The notes under the pieces are model-generated. The model saw only the letters and a list, made by a program, of their open reading frames with translations. It was not told the origin of the DNA and searched no databases. Shown here in pieces: positions 22,871 through 38,907 of a stretch of 64,000 bases of DNA. The stretch's first letter is position 1. Each line of letters begins with the position of its first letter. A program made the translations under genes and the position numbers. Source of the stretch: Perca fluviatilis (lineage: Eukaryota > Chordata > Actinopteri > Perciformes > Percidae); NCBI RefSeq assembly GCF_010015445.1, contig NC_053120.1:10074114-10138113 (forward strand), given 5' to 3'.

Positions 22871-25800
22871 CTATCGAGACCAGTTTTCAGAGTGTGAATT
22901 GAAATTACGCCCTGTGTTTTCAAATAGTTTTAGTACGAACTCTTTTTGTCACTTGAGACTGAGTTGCTGGGAGCACACACATTTTGTAATCTTCTATATG
23001 TAGGAAATCCCAAATTCTGAATTGTAATCCGATGCAGTGACTTGTGTTGCTACCGTTAGGTACCACACAACTTTACAGCTCTGATACCTTTGATAACATG
23101 GAGTTTGGTGGCTTCAGTGAATTATTAGCGTAGCTCCATCCGACTTCAACCTGAGAACAACTACAGTCAGGCTCACTCATGCATGTATTTTTGGGGATTT
23201 GAGGCATTTGGTTTTAAAGCTAATACCAAGGGATGTATTGTACAAGCATCTTTCAGCGGTGGTGGTTCATAATAATTAGTCATTTGGTTTGGGAAGCAGC
23301 TTCAAAAATATAATTTTAGCTTGATTTAATTAAGCACTAACTAAAGTCCATGGACAGTTTGGTTTAGTGTGACAAAATAAATCAAACATTTATTTAGTTG
23401 TTTAATTTGGTTTAAACATGTTACAATCTAGGGGCAATATTGTAGACTTGTTTTAGTTACAGATTGTACTGTAGTCAATATATCTGCTAATTGTGAATTG
23501 TAACTGTAGCTCAATGTTTCCATCTTGTATCCATATTTTTATGATTGCCAAATAAACTGACAAGAGTTTTACAAATTGCTTATGTTTATATCGATGCGTT
23601 TTGCTAATGGTTTAAGACAGTGACAAATTCAAGTGTCTTTAGATAAATTCTACATTATAAAATGAGAGCACATCATCAGTCACACAATATTGCCTTCACA
23701 TTTTCACATTTATGCAACTAAAACTATCTTGGAAACATAAAGAGCATAAAGGTTATCCAAAAACATAGACGAAGAGATCTGAGATTGAGAAAGAAAAGTA
23801 TCTTGAAACTTTTAAAGTTGATGGTATAAGTTGATGAGATAAATAAGAAATTACTTCAGAAATGGGAGGTTGGGAACATCAATATGTGGGATATTTACTT
23901 CAGAAAACGAAAAGAGGTAGAGAGAAAAAACAGGTTGGGCACAAACAACATTTGCACAAGTCATCCATTACTGTAGTGAAAGAACAGTGACCTGTGAAGA
24001 GATTTCAGGAATAGGGCCGTGGCACGAAGGAGATAAAGGAGGAAAGAAAGCGAAAAAGATGAAGAAAGAGTGAAATTACCAGAGGGCAGGAGAAAAGAGG
24101 GTTATTGTGCATGTGCATTAACAGGGTGTATGATGAAGTTAGTTTTTTTTTTTGTGTTGTGTGCAGTGACTAGGGGCGAAGGAGTCAGGAAGAGAGAGGG
24201 AGGAAATCAATGGCAAATTACACACGCTCGGCTGGCCCATTGTACAGTATGGCTGCTATATCCTAAAGAAGGCACTTCCAAGATGATGCAGCCAAATGGT
24301 GGATGGACTCCCAAGATCATTTTTATTGATTTTGAGGGGCCGTCAATAGAGGAGAGAGAAAAGGAGGAGGTGTGAGTGTGTGCGTTGAGGTTGGGATGTG
24401 TGTCACAGGGCCAATACAATACCCCCAGACCCCGGCTTTTTGTCCATGTCCACACATTAACAGCACACCCTGTCCCAATGCTTTTCATTTACATTAGTGC
24501 CTGGATGGGCGAGCGAAGGACACAGACGTAGAGAGAAAGAGACAGCGAGAGAGAGTGTTTTCCATTAAAGAAGTGGTCCGGCAGCAGATGCCTGCATTGT
24601 TTGGGTTCGGGAGCCCAGAAATATTTGGTATTAGGGCTGATGATGTGAACATCAGTAGAGTCATCTAGTTTTCCACCTCACAGCTAATAGGTGTAAAGCT
24701 GTCATGAAGATTGGATTTTAAGGTTGTCTGTGTGTGGAAAAAGAGAGAGAAGAGGGATTTTTAGGTCATTTGAAAGTAACCAGTCCAAAAGAGCCCAGCT
24801 GTGTTGAAGTCTGAAACCTTTAAGTTGTCCATTAAAGAAAAGCCGAAGTCATCCAAAAAGCTATTTCACTGTTGTAGTGCCTTGTTATCTGGATGGGATC
24901 AGAGTCTGAATAAATATATTTGTTTTGGTGATACAGAGATGTTGAGTCCCTCACACAAAACTCCCAAATAAAACTCACATTTAATGCAAAAACAGGATCG
25001 ATTAGAAAGTGGAAAACATACATTTAGCTGCCATTCCACAGAAACGGCATCGATATCCACTTGTGTTTTTAATACAATTAGAATAAATCAAGATAGTTCA
25101 ATATATATAATGTCTACTAGTTCTTTAATGTTTCATATTTGAGTAAAGTAGGTTCAGGGCAGGTTATCAGCAGTAAATAATCAAGCAACTGGTTGGTATA
25201 TACTTGCTGACAGAGTAGGTGTGTGTGTGTGTATGTGTGTGTGTGTTAAACCGTGGCGGCGTGTGATTTTGATTCTATTAGACGGTAGGTGTATCACAGA
25301 GCGACATGGCAGCACTAAATGCAGCAGATGTTAACCGTAGGAGGCTAAAACATGACAGCTTGGAGCTCTTTGGTAGAGGGCACAGACACACAGAGAGAGA
25401 GACACAAACACTTTCACATTTGTACACAAAGATAATCACAGGAATGCACTCGTGAAATAATACAAGCGAACACGACAGCAGTTCACAAGTTGGAATATAT
25501 TTTGGCAATATGTATCCCACAGGGGATAATATGTACACGATTGCACACGATTACACACACAAAATATGATAAAATATTATACTGTGCGTGTCCACGTAGC
25601 CACAAGTAGTTGTGTGACGTAAGTATGGTCACCTTGCCATTTCTGCAAGGACATGAGGCGGAGTATTTTATACAGTATACCAGTGGGTGTTTTTGTATAC
25701 TTTATTGTATACTATTTACATAGTCAAATTATAATCCAGAAAGTTGTGTACTTAGTTGCTCTAAACCTCTAGTTTCCATCCTAATGTGTAAACAAATTTT

Positions 25801-26112
25801 AAGAAACATTTCAAAAAGTTGGCAAAAGCAAACTAAACAATTATTGCAATGCAAATATTATTGAGGTTATAACAACATAACATAGTAGGCCTTTTTCTCA
25901 GCGGGCATTTTGACTTTGTCACAGAAAAAAAGTGTCCCTGTAAGTCATGACAATGTGACAGAGAGCCAGCATGCACAATTCCGGCCATTATTCATTTTAG
26001 TTTTTACACATGCAATTTTCCTACCGTGACATGTCAAAATGTGTGCTGTGAAGAAGGCCTTGCAACTAGTGTACATTTTCCAACTGCTGTTTTTTACCAA
26101 AGATGTATTTAT
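22871..26112. other. Gene-free AT-rich stretch
   Basis: No convincing gene. Small TG/AG runs only (25220-25246, 25394-25403). Part of 24060-24620 is purine-rich and opens a featureless 101-codon frame. Confidence 0.45.
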
Positions 26113-26457
26113 GTTATTTAAAACTAGTGCTGTGCCCGTTGAAAATGTGCCTGTTTGGAACAGACGATTGCTTGGCCTGTGGTATTGCTGCTTGTAGAAT
26201 TCATCAAAACCAAATTGTAGCCTATACCCCAAAATTACTTACAGAAGGACCCCAAACCACTTCAAATGCAACTCCCCTGTATGTCCTACTACTAACTTAC
26301 TGATTTACCTGACAGAGAATGTTGCAGATTCAGAATGTAATAACAATGAAAATGTGGAGTAATCAGACATTAGCGTCATGGACTCATGGCAGTGCGCTAC
26401 CCACCTGGCCCGTTAAGAGCGCTAATCAGCACAAATCTGCGATCATCAACCACGAGA

Positions 26458-26500
<43 letters not shown>

Positions 26501-26810
26501 GAGAGCGATAGAGAGAGAGAGAGAGAGAAAAAATAGTGCTCAGTCAGTGTGCAGTGTGAGAGGGGGAGTGGCCAGCGGCTAGAGCGGCAAAAGCCAATGT
26601 GTGCTTCTTTTACGGATATATATTTAACGATATCGTTTGCATTTCTACTTCTTCATTTGTACTCCACTTACTCGTGCCCGTAGCAAGACACCTGTCAAGT
26701 TTGAAATCCATCGGGCTAACGGTTAGAGAGATATGCGCGTAACACTCACCCACCCACACACACACACACACAGACAGAAAGACATTCCTGCAATTTATAG
26801 ATAGATGCGT
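26113..26810 (+). repeat. Interspersed element with internal microsatellite, family unknown
   Basis: Begins near ACTAGTGCTGTGCCCGTTGA and ends near GACATTCCTGCAATTTATAG. Between them are a TG array (26461-26494), a GA run (26509-26527), GATATATATTTAACGATATC and CAAGTTTGAAATCCATCGGG. I recall this head-to-tail order from other fish sequences as one repeat. No coding frame remains. Confidence 0.45.
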
Positions 26811-27287
26811 CCTCCATGTTTGTCAACCACTCTTTTCAATCTTTCATTTCTGTGTTTTCTGGCTGGTGGAGGTCTTTCAATGGAGGGTGGTAGTAACACG
26901 CTGATTCTACATTTACAGTGGATGTGAAAGCATGTCCTCCAATGTCATTACTTAATAAAAAAAAATCTTTTTATATAATATTTAATTGCATCTTCTCTTT
27001 ATAACTTTTTCCATCTAGGGCAACCAATGCAATTTTTCTTGAGATATTTTGACTTTTTTTTTTTCAAGAATTTCTGGCATTCACCTTTATGTTTTCAATG
27101 CACAAATTCCAAATGCACACACAAGCTGGTGCATGTAAACATGTTGACAGCCTCTTCTTACTGATAAAATGCTATGTTAATGGTATCTCTGGCAAAAAGG
27201 CACTGGCTCACTCAGTTTTCTCATGCAGCCATGACATTATGCCTCTGATTGAATATTCTTATGGGGTCTTTGTAATGTCACACTTTC

Positions 27288-27290
<3 letters not shown>
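26811..27290. other. Gene-free stretch
   Basis: Nothing recognised before the CA array. Confidence 0.5.
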
Positions 27291-28432
<1,142 letters not shown>

Positions 28433-29767
28433 TCCTGGTTCATTACAAAAGCACTGCCATTCCCTTGCTAACCATCCAAGTCCAGCACAGAGGTCTGAAC
28501 CTGCCATGATCATCCCTAGACCTGGATAAACATCAAAATCCTCTCCTCAGTCCTTGCTAATCAGATGCCAAGCTCAGTCACTTTGTCAGAAGACAAGCCA
28601 ACATACTCTCAGTGTGGACCACTGCTATCTGTGTGTGTTTCTGCCAAGCTTAAATCTTCCGGCTTCTCCTGTTGCCTTGGTGCCCCTTTACCCTGGTGAC
28701 CACGGCTTATACTCTCCCCCACACACCGATACTAGTCAGCATCAACTCTGATGTGTGTATTTTTATTCTCAGATGAACCTCACTTTTGCTTGTTTCACAC
28801 TTAAAAGTATATATATATATATTATTTTTTTTATTTGGGTGACGGCAGAATAACACCAAATGTGAATGTCTGTTAGAACATAGCCTTAGCAGCAGTAGGC
28901 AGAGCACTTTCTTACCAATCCATAAACTCAAAGAGAACACAGAAACTCACACTTCTTATACAAGTCTATATGGTACTAGTAGGTTTGTGCCCAAAAACAA
29001 CGCTGATGAGCGTTGAGAGCTAGTCTTGCATTTCCAGACCTTATTCCACAGCGCTGTGGAGTAAGGTCTAATGTTACGGAGTTTGAGAAACAGCAACGCA
29101 CAGCTTTAAATTGTCGTCAAGATCCCACATTTTCCAAAGATTCAGATGGCGGAGAAATGCGATAAAAATGATTCCCACTATTTCCATCTGAAGGAATGCT
29201 GCTGCAGTGACATCTTGGATTTGTTTTTTTTCCTCTTAACACAATCGGGATAGCTTTAGATGAGCGTTTAAACAAACACGATACAGACTCTGAATAGAAC
29301 AATGTTGTGCAGTCTGCAATAATGTACTTTTGAACTTTGAAGCTACTTAAGAGGACATTTAAGGGCAACACTTCAAGTGTCTCAGTGTGTAATTGTGAGG
29401 GATAAGAAGTTAAGAAATGTATAGTAATACAAACGTGTGCATGTTTCTGTGTGTGTGCAGGCGTGTGTGAAGGTATCATCTCGGCTCGGTAGCAGCTAGC
29501 TAGCAGCTAAATGACTCCACACTTCATTAGCGGCGATGAGGTGAGCTGCTCATCTCCTCATTGTTAGCTAGCGCTAAGCTGCAGTAATCCCAAACAAAGG
29601 GCCGGGGCCTCGCAGCAGCCTGCTTGGATTAGACCGCTTTCTAGAAAAATCCGAGAGAGATTCATTCTCATTCAAATTGGCCTGTAAACAAAACCAGCGG
29701 TGGCCGGGAGAGAGATGAGGGAGATGAGGGAGAGTGTGAAATATCTTGTATGTATACATGTGTAATA

Positions 29768-29769
<2 letters not shown>
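28433..29769. other. Gene-free stretch with a remnant palindromic repeat
   Basis: CTAATCAGATGCCAAG at 28557-28572 nearly repeats a word found at 15679 and 16434. 29460-29600 has repeated AGCTAGCTAGCAGCTAA-type words. No gene. Confidence 0.4.
29036..29069. repeat. Near-perfect 34-bp palindrome
   Basis: AGACCTTATTCCACAGC followed directly by GCTGTGGAGTAAGGTCT, with one mismatch. The preceding GCTAGTCTTGCATTTCC suggests the surviving half of a longer fish palindromic repeat. Confidence 0.85.
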
Positions 29770-29860
<91 letters not shown>

Positions 29861-29873
29861 TGTGTGTGTGTGT
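29770..29873 (+). repeat. (TG)n array
   Basis: About 100 bases of TG with one TCTG interruption near 29860. Confidence 0.97.
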
Positions 29874-31259
29874 TGAGGCCTGTGTATTACTGAGAGTGGG
29901 TAGAAGCTCCAGATTCAAAGAGTGTGTGAGAGGCACAAATATGCATACAAAATTTAACATTACAAATAAAAGCACATTTTCTCACTTACTTCTGGTATCT
30001 GTACATGGTTTACTTTTATTTGTCCAGGTTTTGAGATCTCTGTCTGTGTAGATTCTGGCACCGCCCCAATTGAGTGGAAGGCAATGGAATTTCAACTTTG
30101 GCGCTCAAAGCTTCACAAAATAACATTAAAATCATTGTGTGGATTGTTTGTCTCATTTTAAGGACTTTTTTTTGCAATCAATTATTGATGTGTTATGAGA
30201 GTAGAATAGATAATAGAGATTTGTCTCTCCTTTTGATTGCTTGTTGCAGCTTGTGGCTTTAGTATAAAGATGTTGTCGTCTCTTATTATGGACTTGATAA
30301 CTGATAAAGGTCTGTGGCTAAAATGTTGCAACCATAGACTGTTTAACAGTCTATGGTTGCAACTCTAATACACCTGCCGATAGTTTGCGAGAATTCAACT
30401 TTTCTTTCGTGAAATTACATCTAAAAAATAATCAGCAACATTTCTTTCTAGAATCAATGTCCCCGTTACTCTGGATAAGCCACAGAACACACTGTCAACA
30501 GTTTGTATAGGGACTATTCATTCAGTGAAACATAGTTCCATATGAGACGTTATAAAGATTTATTCAGTAGTTATTCAGTTCAAATACCTTTTTCACAGCA
30601 GAGGTTTTGACTTGACTAAGCAGGAGAAGCACATAGGGAACCAATAACTTGGTTGTGTTCCAGCAGTTATTGCAATGTAGTCAAAATGTCTGCCTTGAAA
30701 AGGTCTGTTCAAGTCCAGTTTAAATCAATTTGTTCTAATCCAGAACCAGTAAATGTTCGTGGCAAAAAAAACACATTGCTTTTGATTTTTTTCAATGTTG
30801 TGAGCTCCACGGCCAAATATTCCATTCACTTCTACTGTATTGGGGTCAAGGCACAAATATCAGCCATGGATATCTCAAAACCTGGGGAAATGCCATTTAA
30901 GCATGTATCCTTACCTGCACAAACTTAAAGTAGCTGTGCGTTGGTGTTATGTGTCTATGTTGTCAAGCGACTGTCAGTCTGTCAGATCATTTGGTTCTTC
31001 TTCCCATGTGACAGATGGCTGTAAACCACATTCACGTTTTCATGTTCTGCTCTTTTCATTTTGCCAGATGCAGCCGCTTGTAACACTGCAGCACATTTTT
31101 TAAAGTCACTATAATGACGAGATTTTTCCTTTCAGGCAGTCTGCTAATCTGACTTGATCATTAATAACCATCGGTCAGCTCAGTGAATACGTTATATTAA
31201 AGTAGGCTTCTTCATCTGGCTGATCTGATGTTTCGATTAGTTTTTGGCTTAATTCTGCA
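29874..31259. other. Gene-free stretch
   Basis: Apart from the hairpin at 30325, nothing recognised. Confidence 0.5.
30325..30363. repeat. Perfect 19-bp inverted repeat with one-base centre
   Basis: The left arm GTTGCAACCATAGACTGTT (30325-30343) and right arm AACAGTCTATGGTTGCAAC (30345-30363) match exactly around one T. The ACCATAGACTGT core is familiar from ends of fish mobile elements, so this may be two element tips joined. Confidence 0.9.
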
Positions 31260-31500
31260 CTGAAATGCCTGCAAATGTTCAAATGGCATATTAGCCATCA
31301 ATCACATTTTCTGATGCTGGTCAATCTTATAAGTAATTGGTTATTATTGGTTTTGATCATTATTAGCTGTCAATCAAATGGACCGAGTTAACTGTTATAT
31401 AAATCATCATTTTAATATGATGTCAGAGGAATATTTAGCTGATCTGATGATCAGGCTTTACGTGTTTTCATCCAGGATGTGATCAATCCAATATGACGAT
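31260..31500. promoter_or_regulatory. Cluster of PBX/MEIS-type motifs
   Basis: ATCAATCA at 31297-31304 (PBX/HOX type), TCAATC at 31321-31326, CTGTCAATCA at 31367-31376 (complement of the MEIS-PBX composite TGATTGACAG), and TGATCAATCC at 31480-31489. The motifs are seen; an enhancer role is inferred. Confidence 0.35.
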
Positions 31501-31802
31501 TTGTTTGTAACGTCCATCAAGTAGTTGGTCAAATAATTAGCCATTAGTAACCATCAGTCAACGATAATGGTTTGGTTGTTATCAAGTGGTCCTTAAATGG
31601 TGCAAGTTAGCTGGGAATCAATTATTTAAACATAAATACTATCCATAAATATCTATCTACTAAAATGTAATTTTCTTCATCATCTAGATAATCTAAGTCT
31701 GTAGAAGTGACTGCATTTAGTTATCCATCCTCCCTGATTTCATATTTCATCTTAAATCTAAACTTCTATCCTCTAAATGTTTGGATTTCTGATGTGTTTT
31801 TT

Positions 31803-31952
31803 TTAAAGATTTTTTTGCGGGGGGGTTCCCTTTATTATAGAGTGACAGTGGATAGACAGGAAAGGGGGAGAGAGATGGGGGATGACCCACAGCAAAGGGC
31901 AGCAGCCAAGATTCGAACCCACGCTCTTACTGGGGGAGCTAGAGGCCGCCCC
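31803..31952 (-). mobile_element. tRNA-derived SINE, minus strand
   Basis: Read on the minus strand it begins GGGGCGGCCTCTAGCTCCC and has a B box GGGTTCGAAT (complement at 31911-31920). It continues with CTGCCCTTTGCTGTGGGTC, a pyrimidine-rich tract and an AATAAAGGGAA tail. Same family as the copy at 10674. Confidence 0.8.
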
Positions 31953-33772
<1,820 letters not shown>

Positions 33773-33999
33773 TTGGAATGGGATTCTTTGCTCTCTTGTC
33801 CTCACCTCTCCTGTCCTCCATTAGTCCCCCTTTATCCCCTCTCTCCTCCCTGCCCTTCTCTCCTTCCCACTATTCACTTCTCTCTCTTCTTCACCCCTCA
33901 TCTAGTGGCCCTATCTTCTCCTACTGCATCTCTCCCCCCCCCCGTGATAGACAGGGTGTCCTCACCTTGTAACGATCAGTGACATCCAATATGTTTGGC

Positions 34000-34330
34000 T
34001 TGGGATCATCCCCTGTGTGTCCATTGTGCTTTTGTTAAACGCTTTATTGATTAGCCATGAGTTAATTACAAATGACATCAACCGTGGGCAGACTGAGGTG
34101 GCTAGTACATGGCTGCAGGATCCATCCTGGAGGAGCTAATACATGTTGACTGAACACACCTGCAGGCGTGCATCTCAACATCAGCAGGTTACATTAGGCT
34201 ACCTGATTCTCCCCATTAACATCCATGCATTTATTACATTTCACAGAGCCTTATCAACACTTTAAGGGCATGCAATATTTTCTGGGCCATTGTAGTGAAA
34301 AGGGTAGAATTAGATACAGGAGGTTTCTGC
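34000..34330. promoter_or_regulatory. CNE-like block
   Basis: Unique sequence with CCATTGTGCTTTTGTTAAA (SOX-type cores) and TTGATTAGCCATGAGTTAAT and TTAATTACAAATGACATC (homeodomain-type cores) near 34021-34085. No frame and no repeat. Called from composition and motifs only. Confidence 0.3.
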
Positions 34331-34566
34331 AAGACACCAAGGGTATGCCCCCTGAATACTTAATTCTATCAAGCACAACTTGACTCACCCTATGCTAAAT
34401 TATGAGACTGTGCCAAATCCACAGCAGACCTTTGGAGACTAATGTATTCTGGATTTAAGCTCCATTGTAAAATCCACAACAGCCTGCACCTGACTCTGCT
34501 GCAGCCCCCCAAAACAACCTCTCACCTCTGACTTTTGCACAAAGTTAAGAAATGTAAATAATAGGC

Positions 34567-34567
<1 letters not shown>

Positions 34568-34621
<54 letters not shown>
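34568..34621 (+). repeat. (TAA)n trinucleotide array
   Basis: About 18 exact TAA units. It abuts the upstream edge of the CNE-like block at 34630-35000. Confidence 0.97.
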
Positions 34622-34629
34622 CGTTGCAA

Positions 34630-35000
34630 CCTGCAACAGAATGCACTTTTTCGAGCCTTTTTCCTTTTCATGCAGTGTCAGTTTCTCTTTGACATTGCCG
34701 TGTACTTTGTGCAAAAGGAAAACGGAGCGAAAAAAAATCTTTATCAAATCCCCATTCTGAGGCTTTCAATAAGGCAGGCCATTACCTCACTGGCGCTTTT
34801 GTTCGGCCTATACAAGAGAGAACAAAATGGTTATTCAGGAGGACGCTTTAGATTTTTATTGTGGGCTCGCTATTCACAAAGAGCACCGTTATTGTATTAA
34901 AAAGAACCATCTGTGGCAGAAACAATGGCTTCAAATTATCTGTGAATACCCAGTGAACAAAATATAAAGCTTTTTCCTGCTCATTATGTGGGCTAAGCTA
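34630..35000. promoter_or_regulatory. CNE-like block with SOX motifs, upstream of sox2
   Basis: Unique, complex sequence between a TAA array and the candidate sox2ot exon. SOX-type sites include AACAAAATGG (34821-34830), CCGTTATTGT (34887-34896) and the consensus AACAATGG (34921-34928). The spacing and lack of repeat character suggest a sox2 enhancer with possible autoregulation. This is inference. Confidence 0.4.
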
Positions 35001-35137
35001 GGGGGTGGAAGATAGGAGAGGAGAGGCATAGACTTTGCTATAACTGACTTTTGTTGTTCTTGCTTGCATTCTTCTCCTTTTTAAATCGGCCCCCTTTTCA
35101 CATTGTGTGTCGCCATAAACGGCTTTTCTTGTTGCAG

Positions 35138-35430
35138 GGCTAGCGGAAAGAAGACAGCGGAGCTCCAGACAGACAGCGGGGCTTCACGGGGCTGCACGCC
35201 GGACAAAGCGAGCCGGCTGCCGGATAGAAACCGCGCGGACTACCGGGGATGGGGGAAACACGCTGAGGGTGCCGGTTGGACGTTTCTCGGCCGGCTTTGG
35301 GAGCTCTGTCCCGGACAAGTTGAGGCTTCCTCGGGGAAGCGAGATGAAGATATGGAGGAGGTTGAGCGATATGGCATCTTGTTTAATTTCTGCCAATCAA
35401 GACGAAAGGAAGACGACTCCCAAACTGGCA
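35138..35430 (+). ncRNA. Candidate exon of the sox2 overlapping transcript (sox2ot)
   Basis: A GC-rich 293-base block is framed by strong splice signals. The 5' side has a pyrimidine-rich tract and acceptor (GGCTTTTCTTGTTGCAG, ending at 35137). The 3' side has a near-consensus donor (GTAAGT at 35431-35436). It lies about 3.8 kb upstream of sox2 on the same strand. In vertebrates SOX2 sits inside an intron of the lncRNA SOX2-OT, so this position and polarity fit an upstream sox2ot exon. An open frame of 112 codons runs through the block and past the donor, but it matches no family I recognise, and composition alone can explain it. The splice signals are seen; the assignment is inferred. Confidence 0.5.
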
Positions 35431-35459
35431 GTAAGTTGTAGTGCGGTGTAGAGGAGAAG

Positions 35460-36689
<1,230 letters not shown>

Positions 36690-37060
36690 AGCGTGCTGCT
36701 CCCTTTATTTGCTGTATCCATCCCAACCTGGTGTAGCAGGGGGCTTACAAGTGGTTCGAGGGAGCCGCCCCGCCAGTTTCTCCTGGTTTTTATCAAACAA
36801 CGGCTTTAATTCAGGGTGATTGCGGATGCAGGGCCATTCCCGGCTGGATGGGGCCTGCTTTCAGAGAGCTGCAGGACCCCGCTGTTCCTTTATTATCATA
36901 AGCAGATTAGAGGTAGCGGGGAACACACTCAGATGCAGATAGCAGCCGAGCGGCCCATTTCAACCTTGCATTATAATGGACCGAGCTGCATGTGTCGCCT
37001 CTCGCAGCCTATTAAGCACAAGATGAATCTTATGTAAGGTTGCCGGGGCCGGCATAATGA
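36690..37060. promoter_or_regulatory. CNE-like block about 2 kb upstream of the sox2 promoter
   Basis: Complex, GC-balanced sequence in AT-rich surroundings, with TTTATCAAACAACGGCTTTA, TTATTATCATAAGCAGATTA and CATTATAATGGACC. Its position matches the zone where sox2 neural enhancers are known in vertebrates. No particular enhancer is assigned. Confidence 0.4.
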
Positions 37061-37315
37061 GAGCACGGGGGCTCCGCTGCTCCATTTATTATCAAATGAC
37101 TAAAACAAAATAATAAGGCTTGATCTATTCACTTTCAATTATGATTTAATCTAAAGACACGCATTTAAATTAAATTATTCCAGGTGTATGTACTTGATCT
37201 ATGTTTAATTATTGGGGTTGTCTGGCTTGCAGACTCAGACAGGCTGTGCTGTGAATACCTCTTTTGCGTTTCAGTTCCATTAGTTGTTGTGTGATACATT
37301 TATTTTAAAGAACAC

Positions 37316-37318
<3 letters not shown>

Positions 37319-37371
<53 letters not shown>

Positions 37372-37407
37372 CATAATATATATATATACATAATATATAT
37401 ATATATA
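37319..37407. repeat. (TA)n array
   Basis: About 26 TA units, then broken TATA/ACATAATATA sequence. Self-complementary, so it can extrude as a hairpin. Confidence 0.95.
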
Positions 37408-38138
37408 ACAGAACTTCTACAAACCCTCTAGTCCTTCTCTCTACAGTAGCCTACTTTGAGAAAAACCAGTCTAAGCTTTTGGAGTTGCTTGTAGTTCCCC
37501 CTCTGTCCAGTAGGCGGCACTGGTGTCACGCAGCAGGACGCCTTGTCTTTGGATGGAGATTCAGGAAAAGAAGCAAAACAAGTGGCACCAACACTGCCAA
37601 AAAACCCCCCCCCAAAAAAACTTCAGTTGTTTTGAACGTTAAATCTTTATGAGTGAATTATTTCGCTTTAAATACGATCATGCTGGTTTGATCTGATAAT
37701 AATCGCAGTCTGGTCGGTTTGATCCAGAATAAAGTGAAGCAGGTGGAGGCCGCTTTTTTATTCACACTAATTGGCTGACACGCTTGTTCAGGCTTATATG
37801 AATGAGCGGTGCCTTTTGTGTAAACACACTTTAGCTTAAAATATTCCTCACCTTTATTTCTCCTCCCCTCGTGTCCCCGGTATAGGCCGCCCCCCCCCCC
37901 ACCCCACCACTACAAAGCCCCAACAACAACAGCAGCAGAACTGTGGCAGTGGAAGTGGAGTGGAGTTTGGTCTTTGTCCGGACAGATGTAGCGACAACAT
38001 CCCAAACAAAAAACGCTTATTTGTGCTGAGATGAGCCCGTCTGCCTTCTGTGTGTTGGCATTCAACTTCACTAAACAAAAGGACTGGGGGAAACATCTTG
38101 GATTACCTTTCCTCTTTTCAACGTTAAAAACCAGCCGT

Positions 38139-38178
<40 letters not shown>

Positions 38179-38789
38179 TCACACACAACACCGCTATTCA
38201 GTGCTTCGAGTTAACTAACAAAGTTTATTTAAGGGTTGTCATGTTATTGGGGCCGTAAGTGGGGGCATTAGGGACTTTTTGATTTTGAACAGCAGTGTCA
38301 CGGGCCGGGACTTAATGTGAGAACAATGCTGTTGAAGATAAGATGATACTGACACCATTAATGTCAACATTTGATACATTTGTGTAGGGTTACACTTTTT
38401 CTTTTAATTATGGGCTATGCCACACTTTGGATTTGTGGTTAGAATTTGGGCTACGTATAGGCTATTTAAATAACAAATAGGCCTAAAACCAAAGATGATA
38501 ATCTTATTTCGCCCATTAGAAACACTTAGACATATTTTTACTTTATATTTTCTACTATAAGTTTTTAGTCCTATTTTACTCATAAAGTTTGCAAAACGAC
38601 ACTGTCTAATTTCTAAATAGCCAGCAAGCTTTTGCAACTTCCTTTCCTCTATAATATTCGAAAATGATCATAAAGTGCCACCATGTAGGCTATATATTCC
38701 CAGAGAAATAGCTCCATAAGCCTGGAAATAGTAAATATGTACTTTATATTGGCTCATATGGGCAGCCTGAGTGTGCGTGTGTCTCGGGG
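37408..38789. other. Gene-free stretch upstream of the sox2 promoter
   Basis: Contains C runs (37606-37613, 37888-37897) and AT-rich sequence. It may hold proximal regulatory DNA, but no block stands out. Confidence 0.4.
38140..38176 (+). repeat. (CA)n microsatellite upstream of sox2
   Basis: About 18 CA units, roughly 730 bases before the inferred sox2 start site. Confidence 0.95.
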
Positions 38790-38907
38790 CAGAGCAGACC
38801 CCGCCCATTTATGCTAATTATTGCCTCCCATTGGTGTGTCAGGGGAGCAGGCCGGCTCTGATTGGCCAGGTCGAAGCCATTTATTCGCTGACAGCCCCGT
38901 CACATGA
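38790..38907 (+). promoter_or_regulatory. sox2: sox2 core promoter
   Basis: GC-rich, TATA-poor sequence just upstream of the inferred sox2 start site. Visible elements are a CCCCGCCC Sp/KLF-type box near 38799-38806, an octamer-like ATGCTAATTA at 38811-38820, and two inverted CCAAT boxes (ATTGG at 38830-38834 and 38861-38865). An AT-rich CCATTTATT lies near 38878-38886, about 25-30 bases before the likely start, and may act as a weak TATA. The start site is placed by recalled similarity to the 5' end of human SOX2 mRNA, which begins with the same GATGGTTGTC-type sequence seen here near 38906. No promoter software or alignment was run. Confidence 0.7.

Noticed and set aside
35103..35441. 112-codon frame across the candidate sox2ot exon as a protein gene
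   Set aside because: It runs from intron-like sequence through both splice signals, shows no known family, and fits GC-rich non-coding sequence with few stops. SOX2-OT is known as non-coding.
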